Source: Odontocerum albicorne
Taxonomy: Eukaryota > Arthropoda > Insecta > Trichoptera > Odontoceridae
NCBI GenBank assembly: GCA_949825065.1
Contig: OX463841.1
Location: 18,794,479 to 18,858,478, forward strand
DNA length: 64,000 nucleotides
Direction: 5' to 3'
Shown: positions 1 through 13,225 of the stretch, piece by piece
Layout: every line of letters starts with the position of its first letter
Position numbering within the stretch: the first letter of the stretch is position 1
Notes under the pieces: model-generated
Seen by the model: only the letters and a program-made list of their open reading frames with translations
Databases searched by the model: none
What the model was told of the DNA's origin: nothing
Position numbers and translations under genes: made by a program

Positions 1-1111
1 TTTTCATATTTCATAAAAAAAAAATTTTTTTATTCAACATAAAAACTTGTATGAAAATTTTGAGGCCCCGTGGGATTTTTCGCATACACTAGTTGGGGCC
101 AATAATCGGCCCCGTGGGATTAAAAGGATTAAATACAATATATGAATTCCCATAAATGTTGGTTGCACAGTTTTTCTTGGTTTATCATGTAAATAGTGCA
201 CTCCCTGAAACAATTGATTTAAATATATCTTTACAACATTTACTTACATCAAATGGAATGTTCATATCATAGTAGTCACAAACCTTTAAACGGTAGCCTA
301 TGGTTTTTTTTTTATTGAAGTTTACTTAATTTTTAGTTATTATTATTCATAGAGAAGATTGACAAAAAACAATAAACACAACTGTCATGCAATTTAACTT
401 ACACAATTACATCAGTGATATCAGCACATAAAATCCCAGCTTATTATTAACCAGAAATCAATCTATGAAATTTGGGTTTGTTATGTTTATGGTCTGTTAA
501 CTTGTTAATTTTTAATGAGTTTATGTATTAAAATATGTTATTTTAATACTTGCTACTCATAGTTGGATATAGAAGTATATTAGTTTTCATTATGCTTTAG
601 GACTTAATTGATTATTAAATTTTTAAAAGTTGCATGGATTATTTAAATATCTATCTATATTGTTTCTTCATTGTTATTGTGGAAATCTAATATTTGTATG
701 AAAATTATAATGAGCGAAAGTTATGCAAATTGAGACTTCAAGTGCAAAAATACTAACGAATTTGAGAATAAAAACAATAAAACAAAGAAAATCATAATAA
801 GATTAGTTCCTTTTTAATGTTTGTTTTATCTTAGTAATGTGATATTTTTTTCTTGTATGTAAATTTTTTTTTTGAGAAAAAATTAATTTGTCAAAAATTT
901 TGCATTTTTACACAGTAAAATAAATAAATTTGTCTTTTTTTTTTGTCTTTAAGCTTATTGAAAATCCCAATCAATAAAAACATATTATTTGAATAAGTAA
1001 TTCTAATATTATTCTTATTTGTAGATATAAATAATATTTCATACCATTATAACAATAGATGATTCAGTAATAAAGATAAACAAACACTAATTATATGGTT
1101 ATTTTTTTTAG
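1..1111. other. AT-rich intron 5' of the zinc-finger exon
   Basis: No gene is visible. The stretch ends with a pyrimidine-rich tract and AG at 1110-1111, so it is read as the intron before the zinc-finger exon. Near the left edge the 14-bp motif GGCCCCGTGGGATT occurs twice (64-77 and 108-121), the second copy ending at TTAA (121-124). This could be the right end of a TTAA-flanked element whose other end lies outside the window, but that is weak. Confidence 0.5.
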
Positions 1112-3664
1112 CGTCACTGTCGCCTGAAACATAATGGTGATGTTCGAGTGATAGTTGGAGAAAGTTGTAGTTCTCCAGCAAAAGTGTCAACCCCTAAGAT
1201 GCCCTCCTTGATAACGGAAGATGGCAGGTGTGTTAAGTGCCCTTTCACATCAGATGACAGGAATGTTCTTGAGGTGCATGTAAAAAAGCACTCTATATCT
1301 TCAGATTCTATCTACAAATGTTTTATTTGCTCATATTATGTCAATACTGAATATGAACTGATACAACATCTTCCACTGCATGGAGTTTCAGATCCTGAAC
1401 AATATATGGCAAATATTATAAATACTAAAATTACAAACACCGACAATAACACATCATTGAAGAGATATCAATGTATCGATTGCCCTTATGAGAGCAATAG
1501 CAAATCACAATTTATGTATCATGAACAATTCCACAAATGCCAAGATGCACCTTTTAAGTGCGAAATTTGTAATTATCAAGTATCCAAACGACATCTTCTT
1601 CATCAACATATGAAAGTTCATGGTATTCAACCTCAAAAGGATACCGCAGACCCTCTTTCATTGGATTATGACATTAATAGTACCCTAGATTTACCTTTTA
1701 TGTGGGTGTCCTATGAAGGTGAATTTCAAAAAATGTACAAGTGTCGTTACTGCCCGTATGTGAAGCAAAAGCAGTGTAATATTTTAGATCATGAAAAAAT
1801 GCACATGATGAAAGGCATTGTTGACGATAACAACCTGAATGAATGTGCTAACTGTAGTTTTGCTTGCGATAATATCGATTTTTTTGTATCACATTGTCAG
1901 GTGCATAAACCTGATTATGCGAGAGTTCTCTGTCAAGTCAACCCAGCTAAAAGTGATGAAGAACAGATAAGTTATCTTAAAGAAATTATGAAAACAGACA
2001 ATACCCCTCAAAATCATCCGGATAATTACATAAATGATGAAAATTCCTTTATGGAAATTGACAATACTTTTGATAAATTACTTTATTTTTGTAATCACTG
2101 TCCGGCAAGATTTATGGTTTTAAAAGAATTACAAATACATATTAAATTTCATAGTAACAGACTGCCATATCAGTGTCAAGTTTGTTCATATACTGCTCGA
2201 CAACAGGCTCATTTAATGTCACATAGCACTGTACATTCTGAGGAATATCAAGAGAAAACCAAAGTTCTACAAGATGCATATTCAACACATCCAGATTACA
2301 AGCAACCCAATGTTGTGGTAGTTGTGTCTGGTATGAACGTTCCAGAACCTGTATGGATCGTAGTTGCAGATGGCAAGAAAAATGAATCACCTGTAGTTTA
2401 TGAAGAACCAGACATAACCTCGATGGAAGATTTTTCAAACAAACAAACTGGAAAGCATTTCTTGTGTAATCAATGCCCAGCCAAATTTTTCAAAAATGCA
2501 GCTCTTCATTATCACTTAAGCCTTCATGGTGGAAATGGCCAATTCAAATGCAAACAATGTAATTATGCAGTAAAAACAATAGGTAATCTTGTCAAACATG
2601 AAGCTGTTCATGGAAACCATGAGAAAAACTTAAATGTGAATGATTATGAATCGGGAGATGACAACATAGGTTATAAAAATATACCACTATCGGGGACAGA
2701 CTTATTCCATCATAAAACAGAAGTTGAAAAAAGAGCAATGACAGAAAAACTTATTACAAGACCAAATGATCATTTTCCACCTGTTCTTCAAGCTGATCCA
2801 CAATTTGGTCTTCTGATGCATGGAAATCCAGATTTCATATACCCTACATATCTAAAAAACGGACGTCAAAAAGAAAAACGTTACAAATGCCATAAATGTC
2901 CATCAGCATTTGAAAAGCGCGAACAATATAAAGTTCATCTATCACTTCATGGATCCAAGCAAAGATATAGATGTGAACTCTGTGATTATTCTGTCAAATA
3001 TTACGCAAACTACGTTCAACATATGCGTAAACATCAAATGAATGCAGATGCTCACGCTGCTCGACAAAACAACAGCGGGACTCCACTCGACTCTCAAGAC
3101 GACTCTATGAATCTTGTTACAAAGAGTCTCACTCTCGCTATCAAGTCTTTGCCACGTAATATACAGAAAGATACAACTAAGCTTTCTATAAGTGACCAAC
3201 AAACATTAAAATTGTTAAACAGAAGAAGATCTAGTGCAGCAAGCTCCAAAGATGTTAATGAAGAGAAGAAGAATTTTAGATGCTCCTATTGTCCATACAC
3301 AAATCAAAGACGAGACGCTCTAGATAATCATATAAGAAGACATATATGTGTGTCAGGAATCGGAGGTAATTTTGAATGCTCTCACTGTGATTATGCTGCA
3401 CCACAGTCACATATTTTGAGAGACCACCTGAAAGTACATTTCAATACTCAAAAACATCTCACCCCTGAATACTTCACCAATTTTGAAGGATTGGAAGTAT
3501 TTGTTACTCAAGTTGATACAACAGAAGAATTATCAAGAATAAAAAAATGTATTTTCAAAAATAACAAAAGTGAAGAAGACATGTTACACTTGAATTCTGT
3601 GAAAGATAAAATTTTTGTAGTTCCAAGCACTGGTGAAAAAATACACCAAATGAACACACATTAA
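1112..3664 (+). CDS. C2H2 multi-zinc-finger protein, terminal exon (5' part outside window)
   Basis: This is the last coding exon of a large zinc-finger protein, presumably a nuclear DNA-binding regulator. A splice acceptor (AG at 1110-1111) opens an exon whose first residues, RHCRLKHNG, look like the tail of a further C2H2 finger encoded upstream. The open frame then runs without stops to TAA at 3662-3664, about 850 residues. Fourteen C-x2-C...H-x3-5-H fingers are visible, mostly in pairs separated by long acidic or polar linkers: near residues 30 and 58, 110 and 138, 199 and 232, 314 and 342, 440 and 468, 578 and 606, 705 and 735, counted from 1148. The first in-frame ATG lies well inside the exon, so translation starts in an upstream exon. 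Paired fingers with spacers resemble many insect zinc-finger proteins, but I do not recognise the orthologue. Being a zinc-finger gene is near certain; the target is unknown. Confidence 0.88.
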   Translation, partial: RHCRLKHNGDVRVIVGESCSSPAKVSTPKMPSLITEDGRCVKCPFTSDDRNVLEVHVKKHSISSDSIYKCFICSYYVNTEYELIQHLPLHGVSDPEQYMANIINTKITNTDNNTSLKRYQCIDCPYESNSKSQFMYHEQFHKCQDAPFKCEICNYQVSKRHLLHQHMKVHGIQPQKDTADPLSLDYDINSTLDLPFMWVSYEGEFQKMYKCRYCPYVKQKQCNILDHEKMHMMKGIVDDNNLNECANCSFACDNIDFFVSHCQVHKPDYARVLCQVNPAKSDEEQISYLKEIMKTDNTPQNHPDNYINDENSFMEIDNTFDKLLYFCNHCPARFMVLKELQIHIKFHSNRLPYQCQVCSYTARQQAHLMSHSTVHSEEYQEKTKVLQDAYSTHPDYKQPNVVVVVSGMNVPEPVWIVVADGKKNESPVVYEEPDITSMEDFSNKQTGKHFLCNQCPAKFFKNAALHYHLSLHGGNGQFKCKQCNYAVKTIGNLVKHEAVHGNHEKNLNVNDYESGDDNIGYKNIPLSGTDLFHHKTEVEKRAMTEKLITRPNDHFPPVLQADPQFGLLMHGNPDFIYPTYLKNGRQKEKRYKCHKCPSAFEKREQYKVHLSLHGSKQRYRCELCDYSVKYYANYVQHMRKHQMNADAHAARQNNSGTPLDSQDDSMNLVTKSLTLAIKSLPRNIQKDTTKLSISDQQTLKLLNRRRSSAASSKDVNEEKKNFRCSYCPYTNQRRDALDNHIRRHICVSGIGGNFECSHCDYAAPQSHILRDHLKVHFNTQKHLTPEYFTNFEGLEVFVTQVDTTEELSRIKKCIFKNNKSEEDMLHLNSVKDKIFVVPSTGEKIHQMNTH

Positions 3665-4968
<1,304 letters not shown>

Positions 4969-5000
4969 GGTATACATGTATACATATGTATATATGTATA

Positions 5001-6429
5001 CCAGGTCTATAAATATGAAACTGGAATTTTTTTATAGAAAATGCACATTTATTGTATGAAAATGGTAAAAAATATTTTATTCCAAGTATTGCCCATCGCT
5101 AGCTACACATTTTTCCCATCTCTCTGGAAATTTGTGGAAGCCACGCTAAAAAACTGTTGCTCTTTTGAGGCAAACCAATCATCGAGCCATTTTCGTACAT
5201 TTTTTTTTTAACCTGGCGAGTCTATTGCCATGTGGCAATCTCTTCCAACCAACCAGAAACATGTTTTTATATGTGTTAACCAGACTGGAATCCTATTTAA
5301 AAAAATCTGGGTTCCAGCTGGGATCGAACCCGCAACCTCCAGATCAGCAGACAAGTGTCATTTTCATAAGAAGTGAAGCGCTGCTCAGCAAGTGCGTGTC
5401 CCATCGATGCAAATAAGTAGTAATTGGATGGAGCCAAGTCTGGTGAGTAAGCCGCATGTGAAAGTATTTGCCAACTAAACGCGTCAATCGTTTCCTTGAC
5501 CGGTTTTGCTGTGTGCGATGGTGCATTATCACGAAGCAAAATCACTTTGTGTTGCCTCTTTTAGTATTCTGGTCGTTTTTCACGCAATGCTTGGTTCAAA
5601 TCCATAATTTGTTGTTGGTAGCGTTCAGTATTAACAGTTTCGCCAGGTTTTAGCAGCTCATAATAGATAACACCCTTCTGATCCCACCAAACACAGAGCA
5701 TTGTCTTCCGTCCATAGCGATTTGGCCTTGGAGTCGATGTCGCTGGTTTGCTTGGAGTTACCCATGATCTTTTACACTTAGGATTCTCTAAATATATCCA
5801 TTTTTCATCGCCAGTCACAATTCGATGGAGAAATATTCTTTTGTACCTGGCGAGCAGCATTTCACATGTGGTTTTTCGGTTTTCATTCAGTTCATGTGGA
5901 ACCCGTTTTCCCACCTTCTGGATCTTTCCCATGGCTTTCAAACGTATGGAAACGGCTTCTCGTGTCACATTTAATTGATCCGCGAGCTGTTGCGTTTGAG
6001 TGTCATCCTCATCCAACAATGCTTGCAATTCGGCATCTTCAAACTTTCTCGGTGGTCTTCCACGTTCTTCGTTTCTCACGTCAAAATCGCCACTTTTGAA
6101 TTTTTTAAACCACTGAAAGCACTGTGATTTACCAAGAGCATGCTCACCTTAAGCTTCGACAAGCATTCGATGCAATTCTGCAGGAGTTTTCTTCAAATGG
6201 TAACAGAAAATCAATGCTGTCCGCGAATCGTAGTTTTCAGGCACAAAAACAGACATGTTCAACGCTATGAAAACATATGTAGTTGTATTAAACTTGTATT
6301 GTTGTGAGTTAAAAGTCGTTGACAAATGTAAACACAAGAAAAAGGCGCCAATGACGCGGTTTGAAAGTCACTACATTGACAATTAGAGCCATCTATGAGC
6401 AAATTCCGGTTTCATATTTACAGACCTGA
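5001..6429 (-). mobile_element. mariner family A, copy 1 (broken, carries a SINE)
   Basis: A mariner transposon between TA dinucleotides (4999-5000 and 6430-6431), with TIRs beginning CCAGGTCTRTAAATATGAAA. The transposase is on the minus strand, from ATG at 6256 down to about 5077. It shows the helix-turn-helix region, the first catalytic Asp in TGDEKWI and the second in RDNAPSH. In the block after YSPDLAP the third catalytic Asp (family motif APSDYY) is Asn. Frameshifts and a 161-bp SINE at 5198-5358 also break the gene. The DD34D spacing follows from counting 34 residues between the second and third positions in intact relatives in this window. Confidence 0.93.
5198..5358 (-). mobile_element. 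5'-truncated tRNA-derived SINE inside mariner A copy 1
   Basis: This block is absent from the three other family A copies. It is flanked by a near-perfect 10-bp duplication (CATTTTCGTA at 5188-5197, CATTTTCATA at 5359-5368). Read on the minus strand it starts in an anticodon-arm-like sequence, carries a pol III B-box (GGTTCGATCC near 5325-5335) and ends in an A-run (T-run at 5201-5209). The A-box half of the tRNA head is missing, as expected for a 5'-truncated, LINE-mobilised SINE. Confidence 0.75.
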
Positions 6430-6431
6430 TA

Positions 6432-7054
6432 TATGTATAAAATGAAAGTATGTAATTAGTCGAGTTGTGTATAGAATAATGAGAAAAACATATTATAAAG
6501 CTTTTGACATTTTTATAATTTGATAGAATATTATACGTTTGGGGTTTTGTAATAAAAAAATATACAAAACATAGCGAAATTTAGGCTCGAACAATTTGAT
6601 AAGGAAAAGTTTAAGTGAATGAGAAACCTCCTATAACAATTTTTCTATCAACAAGCAAGATTTTGTTAATGATATTTTGGTTGACTGGCGGCCTTAAACT
6701 GTTCTGAGATTTGGTTAATTTTCTGTGGGTCAAGTTCTCTTCAACTCCGTTAACAAAGTTAGTTATTTTTATCCATTTACTTTGCTTGACTATTGAAAGG
6801 GAAAAGCTGCGATTTGAAAACAAAAATTACCCATTTTCTAATGGGATAAATAAACTCAGTTAATGAGAGTTTTGGATAACAAGAGGCCCAATAGAATCCA
6901 TAAATGCTTGTTGACTGTCTATCATATCTCCACATTCTCTTTACACCTTTATTTGTTAAAATATTTGGACTGGATTTTAATTAAAAAAACTCCATAATAT
7001 ACAAATCAACTTTGTTTGTTATCTTGTTTATTTTATTTACAAATTTTGTCAATG
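6432..7054. other. intergenic spacer without recognisable genes
   Basis: AT-rich DNA between two mariner copies. I see no gene, RNA or repeat of note. Confidence 0.5.
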
Positions 7055-7056
7055 TA

Positions 7057-8369
7057 CGAGGGTCGCTACTTATGTTTTGAGACAGACAAGCAAAAACAAA
7101 TATTTATCATCGAAAATGGCTTTATTGTTTTTCAAAATACTCTCCATGAAAATCAATACACTTTTGCATGCGTTTGAACCAATTTTCAAAGCATTTTTTT
7201 CACTCCGAATGAGGTAACTTCAAAACATGCCTTTTGAACGCATCAACCGCTTTTCAGGCTTCGAAAAACGTAGATCTCGCAATTTATTTTTGACGTTCGG
7301 GAATAAAAAGAAGTCATTGGGTGCTAAATCAGGGCTGTACGACGAATGACCCATCAATTCGATGTTTTGAGTGCTCAAAAAGTCACTTGTTTGAGCCGAT
7401 GTGCGAGAGCTCGCATTGTCATGGTAGAGAATGATCCGTTTTCGGCGGTTGGTTTTCCTCATTTCTCCGAACACCTCTGGCAAACAAATGGTGGTGTACC
7501 ATTCAGAATTGACCGTACGACGTTCCACTAAAGGCACTGTTGCGACATGACCATTATACCAAAGAAACAAGCATTATGACCATTATACCGAAGAATACCG
7601 AAGAAACAAGCCACCATTGGCTTCGAAGTGCTTCGTGCGCGAACAACTTTTGTTGGATTTGGCTCGTCTTGAAAGACCCATACAGTCAACTGCTGTTTAG
7701 TTTCTGGCTCATATGCATAGATCCATGATTCGTCGCCTGTCACGATCTTATAGACGTCTTTTGAAGCACCGCGATCGAATTTTTTCAACGTTTCTTTGGA
7801 CCAATCGACACGAGCCTTTTTTTGAGCGATTGTCAAATTATACGATATCCAACACGAACAAATCTTTTTGACGGTCAAATGGTCAATATTGAATGTATGC
7901 GAGTGGAACTAATGCCCAAACATGCCTCAATCTAACAATAAGTCACATGACGCTCTTGCAATATCAGTTCACGCACAGCATCGATGTTTTCTGGCACAAC
8001 AACCAATTTTGGACGACCTTCACAAAATTCGTCCTGGAGCGAACTACGACCACGATTGAATTCGGAAAACCAGCGAAACACAGTGGCCTGGGATGGTGCT
8101 TCATCACCAAAAGTCGAAGCGAGTTGATCGGCACACTGTTGTTGAGTTAGTCCACGTCAAAAATTATCACACGAAAATGTTCACAATTTAATTCCAATTT
8201 TGGCCGAGATGAATTTTTCAAGTCACTGTAAACAACACAAATAGCATTCGTATGACAAAACTTTCTGAGCATGTATACCATTAAAAACGTAAACTTTACG
8301 ATACTGATGTCAAATTTGACGTATCTACACTGGTGTTACCATATCTCAAAACTTAAGTAGCAACCCTCG
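7057..8369 (-). mobile_element. mariner family E copy (broken)
   Basis: Flanked by TA (7055-7056, 8370-8371) with TIRs CGAGGGTYGCTACTTAWGTT. The minus-strand transposase is in two overlapping frames (about 7878-7528 and 7570-7220). TGDESWIYAYEPETKQQ contains the first catalytic Asp, YHDNASSR the second, and YSPDLAPNDFFLF the third, with 34 residues between the last two. A small tandem duplication near 7552-7610 (the motif around CCATTATACC) causes the frame change. The N-terminal part (7880-8200) is degraded by stops. Confidence 0.92.
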
Positions 8370-8371
8370 TA

Positions 8372-9867
8372 TTAGAAGATTTTAAGATAATGTTCTAAAA
8401 TGAATGGTGTACCTACTCTTAAACATCAAATTGAATTTTGTAAAATGTTCATAGATTGCATTTGACAATACACTTATTGAGGTTTTGTAATTTACAAAAA
8501 AAAACAGAATGTTTTTTCATACATTCTTAAGATTTTTTTTTGTATTAAAGACAGTATACGAACAACATTAATTCATAATTTTTCACATTATATGGAGTTT
8601 TACAAGTTGACTTTTTTTTAATATAGTATAAGCAATAATCGACAATATTTTTCCCTTTTTTTTTAAATAAAAGACCAATAAATATTTATCTCAATTTATC
8701 AATCGCGCAACTTTTCCTTTAAATATGTACTATATACATAAATGAAAAAATTCAAAATCATTCAACACCTTAGAAATCCATACATAAATTGTACTTTTGA
8801 TAAAAATCAAATTGTTTGAAACAATTTAGTCTTTAGAAACTCTCCTCCAAATTCAATATACCTACCAAATTCTACATACCAGTATACCTACAACCTTTAA
8901 AAATAAATGAGAATAAAGACTTCCATTACTCGAATTGTTATATTTATTCATTCCAAAATATAAGGAATTATGTTTAAAATATGTAACTTGCAGACAAATA
9001 AATATTCTTTTGCAATATGTATGTGAAATTTGTATAAAACATTTATATCAAATATTTTGAAATAGGAAAATTGATTTGAAGACTTTCTGTAATGCAAACT
9101 TTTAATTACAGAATATGTAACAATTTTGTAAATTGACGAAAACTTTTTTTAAATAAATGAAATTTTTGAAAATAATCTGCGCCATAATGATGTAGCTTCC
9201 ACACTTCAAAGCAAACAAAAAGTTCCCAGTCTGGTTTTTCTTCATATTTAGGCATTTTAATTTCTTTCTGGTTAGTTTGAACAAATTGTCATTGGAGGAA
9301 TGTCTCCCCAAATGTTATTGATTGAAGTGGAAGTGTTAATAAATACAATATTCTGAAAATAGAAATGTATGTTTTTGAATTATTTTAGCCTGACACATTT
9401 CAATATTATTTTATATTTTTTTGTCATTGAGCTCACAATTAGTTACAAATTTAGTTTTTAAATTCTTTAATACTTTTTCTTTATTACATGAAGATTGAAA
9501 CTATGATTTGTGGACAGAATTTACATGGTTTTGTAAAAATTCTTTGTTTTGACTTATATTTAAAACTATTTACTCTGTTCTTTTATTCTTTTAAATTTAA
9601 TTAAAATTGAAATACTAATAATATACATATATTTAAAATCTTGTTGCGTGTTGGAACTGAAATAATTAAAAAAAAAAAAACTTAAAAATTATCATTTAAT
9701 TTAAATGCAAACACAATTTTTAATCACGATGAATATGGATGAATGATGTTGGATACAACTAAAATTAATAAATAAAACCAATTTTTGTTTTCGATTATTT
9801 TTATTCAAGAAAGCGAAATGATAGAAAAACATCTCTCAAATGTTTCTGAAACTCTTCTCCTGTTATA
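8372..9867. other. AT-rich intergenic DNA
   Basis: No coding region, RNA gene or clear repeat was seen. Confidence 0.5.
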
Positions 9868-9871
9868 TTAA

Positions 9872-10112
9872 CCCTGAGAGTGCTACGAGAAAAAAATATA
9901 ATTGTCTATCAAGTGCCGAGATATATTTACGATTCGGACGTTCGTGATAAATATTTATTTTAAACAACAAAAAAACAAAAAAAATATATTTTTACAACAT
10001 AAATATATTTTAGAATATGTACCCTTGTATTCTAAATGAATAATATTCATTTAGAATACAAGGGTAGAACAAATTTCTTCCACTGCTATAGCAGTGCGCC
10101 GATCTCTCAGGG
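9872..10112. mobile_element. piggyBac-like MITE (TTAA target, 241 bp)
   Basis: TTAA occurs immediately on both sides (9868-9871, 10113-10116). The ends are inverted repeats CCCTGAGAG and CTCTCAGGG, the CCC start and TTAA target being typical of piggyBac transposons. No coding capacity is present. A perfect 22-bp-arm palindrome (10021-10042 and 10044-10065, one base between) lies inside it. Confidence 0.82.
10021..10065. repeat. perfect 45-bp palindrome within the TTAA MITE
   Basis: Arms 10021-10042 and 10044-10065 are exact reverse complements around a single A. It lies in the right half of the piggyBac-like MITE and could form a cruciform or stem-loop. Confidence 0.95.
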
Positions 10113-10116
10113 TTAA

Positions 10117-12693
10117 GAATGATATTTTATGTGTAGTTCGGATTCTGTAAGGAGGAACCTTTTAGACCTACTTGATGTTACATTTCATTTTATTATTGGA
10201 AAGAAGTACAACATAATATTCGAGTTCTCCTAATATGCTTCCAAAATGTGTACATATTTCATTTATTTATTTTTATAGCACCAATTTATGACCAAAGATC
10301 ATAAAAATTACTCTAAGGGTGCCTGTGTCTCACGTATCTCATTCAAAGAATAACTGGAGAGTATAAAAACATTATGCTGATTTCGAAACAATATATGAAT
10401 ATGATTATTATGCCAACTCACCATTAGACTGAAAAATTGTTTAAGAACAATAAAAATTGATATAAGTTGTTTAAGAAGTGAACTTTACTGAAATATAAAA
10501 AAAAAACTTCTTATCCCAAAGAAATTAAAAGTTACCACTAAATATTTATTATTTTATCTTGCTTTGCCAAATTTTTCAATACCTTGCCATACAGATATAT
10601 GTATAAGATGATAACATAGGAAAAAACAAACCTAAAATTGTATAAAAATAGTTATCCAAAAATGTTTGTATTGCAGAACCATTTGTATGAACTGTGATGT
10701 AAACTATTTAAGTAGTATAAATTATGCAAATAAATATAATGTGACTATTATGTTTTTTTTCATCCCTTTAGTTATAAATGACGGGTGACAAGTGAACCAT
10801 ATGATAAATGAGATGGTTCATCAAAAGCTGCGCTGTTTTATATCTCAGTAGAGAGACGACTAATCCAATGCACATTTTATACCATCCACCAGTGTTATGA
10901 AAAGGAGATTCGCAGACTTCACCTAGGTCGTTGAGTGCCGCTAAGGACCAACTTGGACGGAGGCGTTTTTGTGCCATCCTTGTATTCCTGGCTGAAGAAA
11001 GAGGTTATTAGATTAGATTATTCATGAAAAAAAAATTGGTAAAAAAATTAAAGTGCAGGTTATAGCAGGGGTCACTTAGATTTTGCAGTCATTTCTCCTT
11101 TCAATTAGTCTAAATTGGAATGATTCATTATTCTCGGTATGTTCAGAAGAGAAAATACTGAAATACAATTTGTTTAAGGGCTTGCAGATGGAATGGGTGG
11201 AGGCAACAAATGACAGTAATTGGATGAAAATCTTCTAAAGGTATCCATCCAGGAACTAGTTGAGTCCATCTGATGATACACCTCAGGATAACGGGAAGAA
11301 GCTTGTGTGTAGGAATGAAGTGCAGCAAGTAGTGATATTTAGTTTATTTTTCATTCTAATATTCCAGAAAGTTAAAGCTGAAAACTTTGATAATAAATAA
11401 GATTTGTAAAATGTTTTATTATAGTTCTAAGACAATGGAACTTTAAATAAAAAAATTGAGAATTACATTTCGGTAAATTATTTGAACAGGTGAGTGAATA
11501 GAGATGTTCTGTAACATATTAAAAAGTCTATATATGACTGGTTTGAATTGAAATTTTATTAGTTTGGTAAAATGATTATCATTTAAAAACTGCCTTATCT
11601 TTAGTGAATTAAGTTACAATAGAATTTTCAAAATATTACAAATCCACTTTTATTTACTTCATCGGTTAAATGAATGGCACGAATGTATATTACAATGGAA
11701 AAGGTAACAATTTGGTTATTAAAAAATCTTAATTTAAAAACATGGTAAAAAAACGTTAATGGCGTTAAACAAAAAATGCATTGAAAAAAATTATAAGCAG
11801 TCAGTAAGTTACCTGGCATAAATTGACTTTATGTATGATGCTGCGCCTAGGTGTAACAATATAATTTAATCATGGCACAGGTTATTTGTTGCACCCTCAT
11901 AATAAATAAAAATCAAGAACTACTGTGTATCAAAATTCCTTTCAACTAGGCAAATTTAATTGAAAACAATAATAAGAACGTAGTTTTTTCTTTTCCTGCA
12001 AATTTTGACATTTGAGGATTATGACAATTGGCTTGGACAGTATCAATATTGACAATATTATCTATCTCGGCAATATCAACAATAAGGCTAGATTCCCACT
12101 TAACCGTGGTAATAACACGAACTTTACAACAATCAACCAACGATAAAAAAATATACAAGCAGACAACCTAAATGTCTGACTCGACACACTGTCAGAAAAA
12201 AAATATATGCAAGCCCTATCATCTCATCAACATGCTATGTGTGGTCGGCCGTACCAAAAGTTGCTTGTGAACAACTGACTATGTCCGCAGTTAAATGGGA
12301 TTCTAGCCTAAATATATTTGGAACAGTATTAAGTTCCAAGAACAAAGTGCAAATTTCTGCCACATACCTAGTTATTTAAATGAACAAACAAGTGTTAAAT
12401 AAAATCTGAGTTAAAGTTAAGTAGTACTCTTATGAGCAAAAAACTGCTCAACAAAAATTGATACTAAAAAATGATAAATAAATGCCGATCAAACTAAAGT
12501 ATAATATTTTGTAATACAGCTAACAACACCTAATTATGTACATATTAAATGCTACATTAAATTTTTTTATGAAAATTGTTAATATCTGAAGTTATGAAAT
12601 GAAAAATCAATGATAGTTACTTGATTTTAACATATTTTTATCCTACCTTAGAAGGTACTGATATGTAGATAAAAAATACCACTTTAATAAAAA
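10117..12693. other. intergenic DNA 3' of the MSS51-like gene
   Basis: Mostly AT-rich. Two islands of more mixed composition (about 10770-10980 and 11140-11330) have short minus-strand open frames that I do not recognise; they may be old retrocopy or LINE fragments. The 3' untranslated region of the minus-strand gene ending at 12694 must lie in the right part. Confidence 0.45.
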
Positions 12694-13225
12694 TCAATTA
12701 AAATTTTTCTTATCATCAGATGCAGTTTTCAAAAGCGAATAATAATAATTTTTAAAATAAACTTCATCAGTGTTGACCCAGTCTCTCAAAGGTAAAAAAC
12801 TATGATATGTATTTTCTTCACATTCTTTCAATAAATGTACAGAAGAAGTATCTTTGAAAATTTTCTTCAATCGATTTATGTCTTGGACAGATTCATCATA
12901 AGTATAAGATGTTAAAAGTAATGGAATATTTGGCATTAATAACAATGGCAATGTGTCTTCCCATAAATCATTATCGGTGTTTACCATTTCATGAAACCCA
13001 CAATTAAAAATAACTATAAAATCAGGGGGAATAAATTTTTTAGAACAGAAATAATGTGAATATAAGGTACTCTCAAAATTATACTCAATTTTCACTTTTC
13101 GTCCTTGACAAGATTCACAAAGTTGCCACTCAGGTTTCACATCCAGCATCAATTCAGGTCCAACAAATACCAGTCGTAATTTTTTCAAGTTGGGGATCCA
13201 ATGAAATATAAGCTCGCAGATATAC
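12694..13225 (-). CDS. MSS51-like gene, exon 4 (C-terminal domain, stop)
   Basis: The acceptor TTTTAAG precedes 13225. The first base completes a Glu codon begun in exon 3. The exon encodes YICELIFHWIPNLKK, then the Cys pair CESC, PDFIVIFNCGFHE and a strand-rich stretch ending at a stop at 12694. The open frame reads on through the intron to 13335, but that part is intronic. Confidence 0.85.

Noticed and set aside
10768..10977. 69-codon minus-strand frame MAQKRLRPSWSLAALNDLGE
   Set aside because: No recognisable domain and no splice context; could be an old fragment but cannot be supported as a gene.
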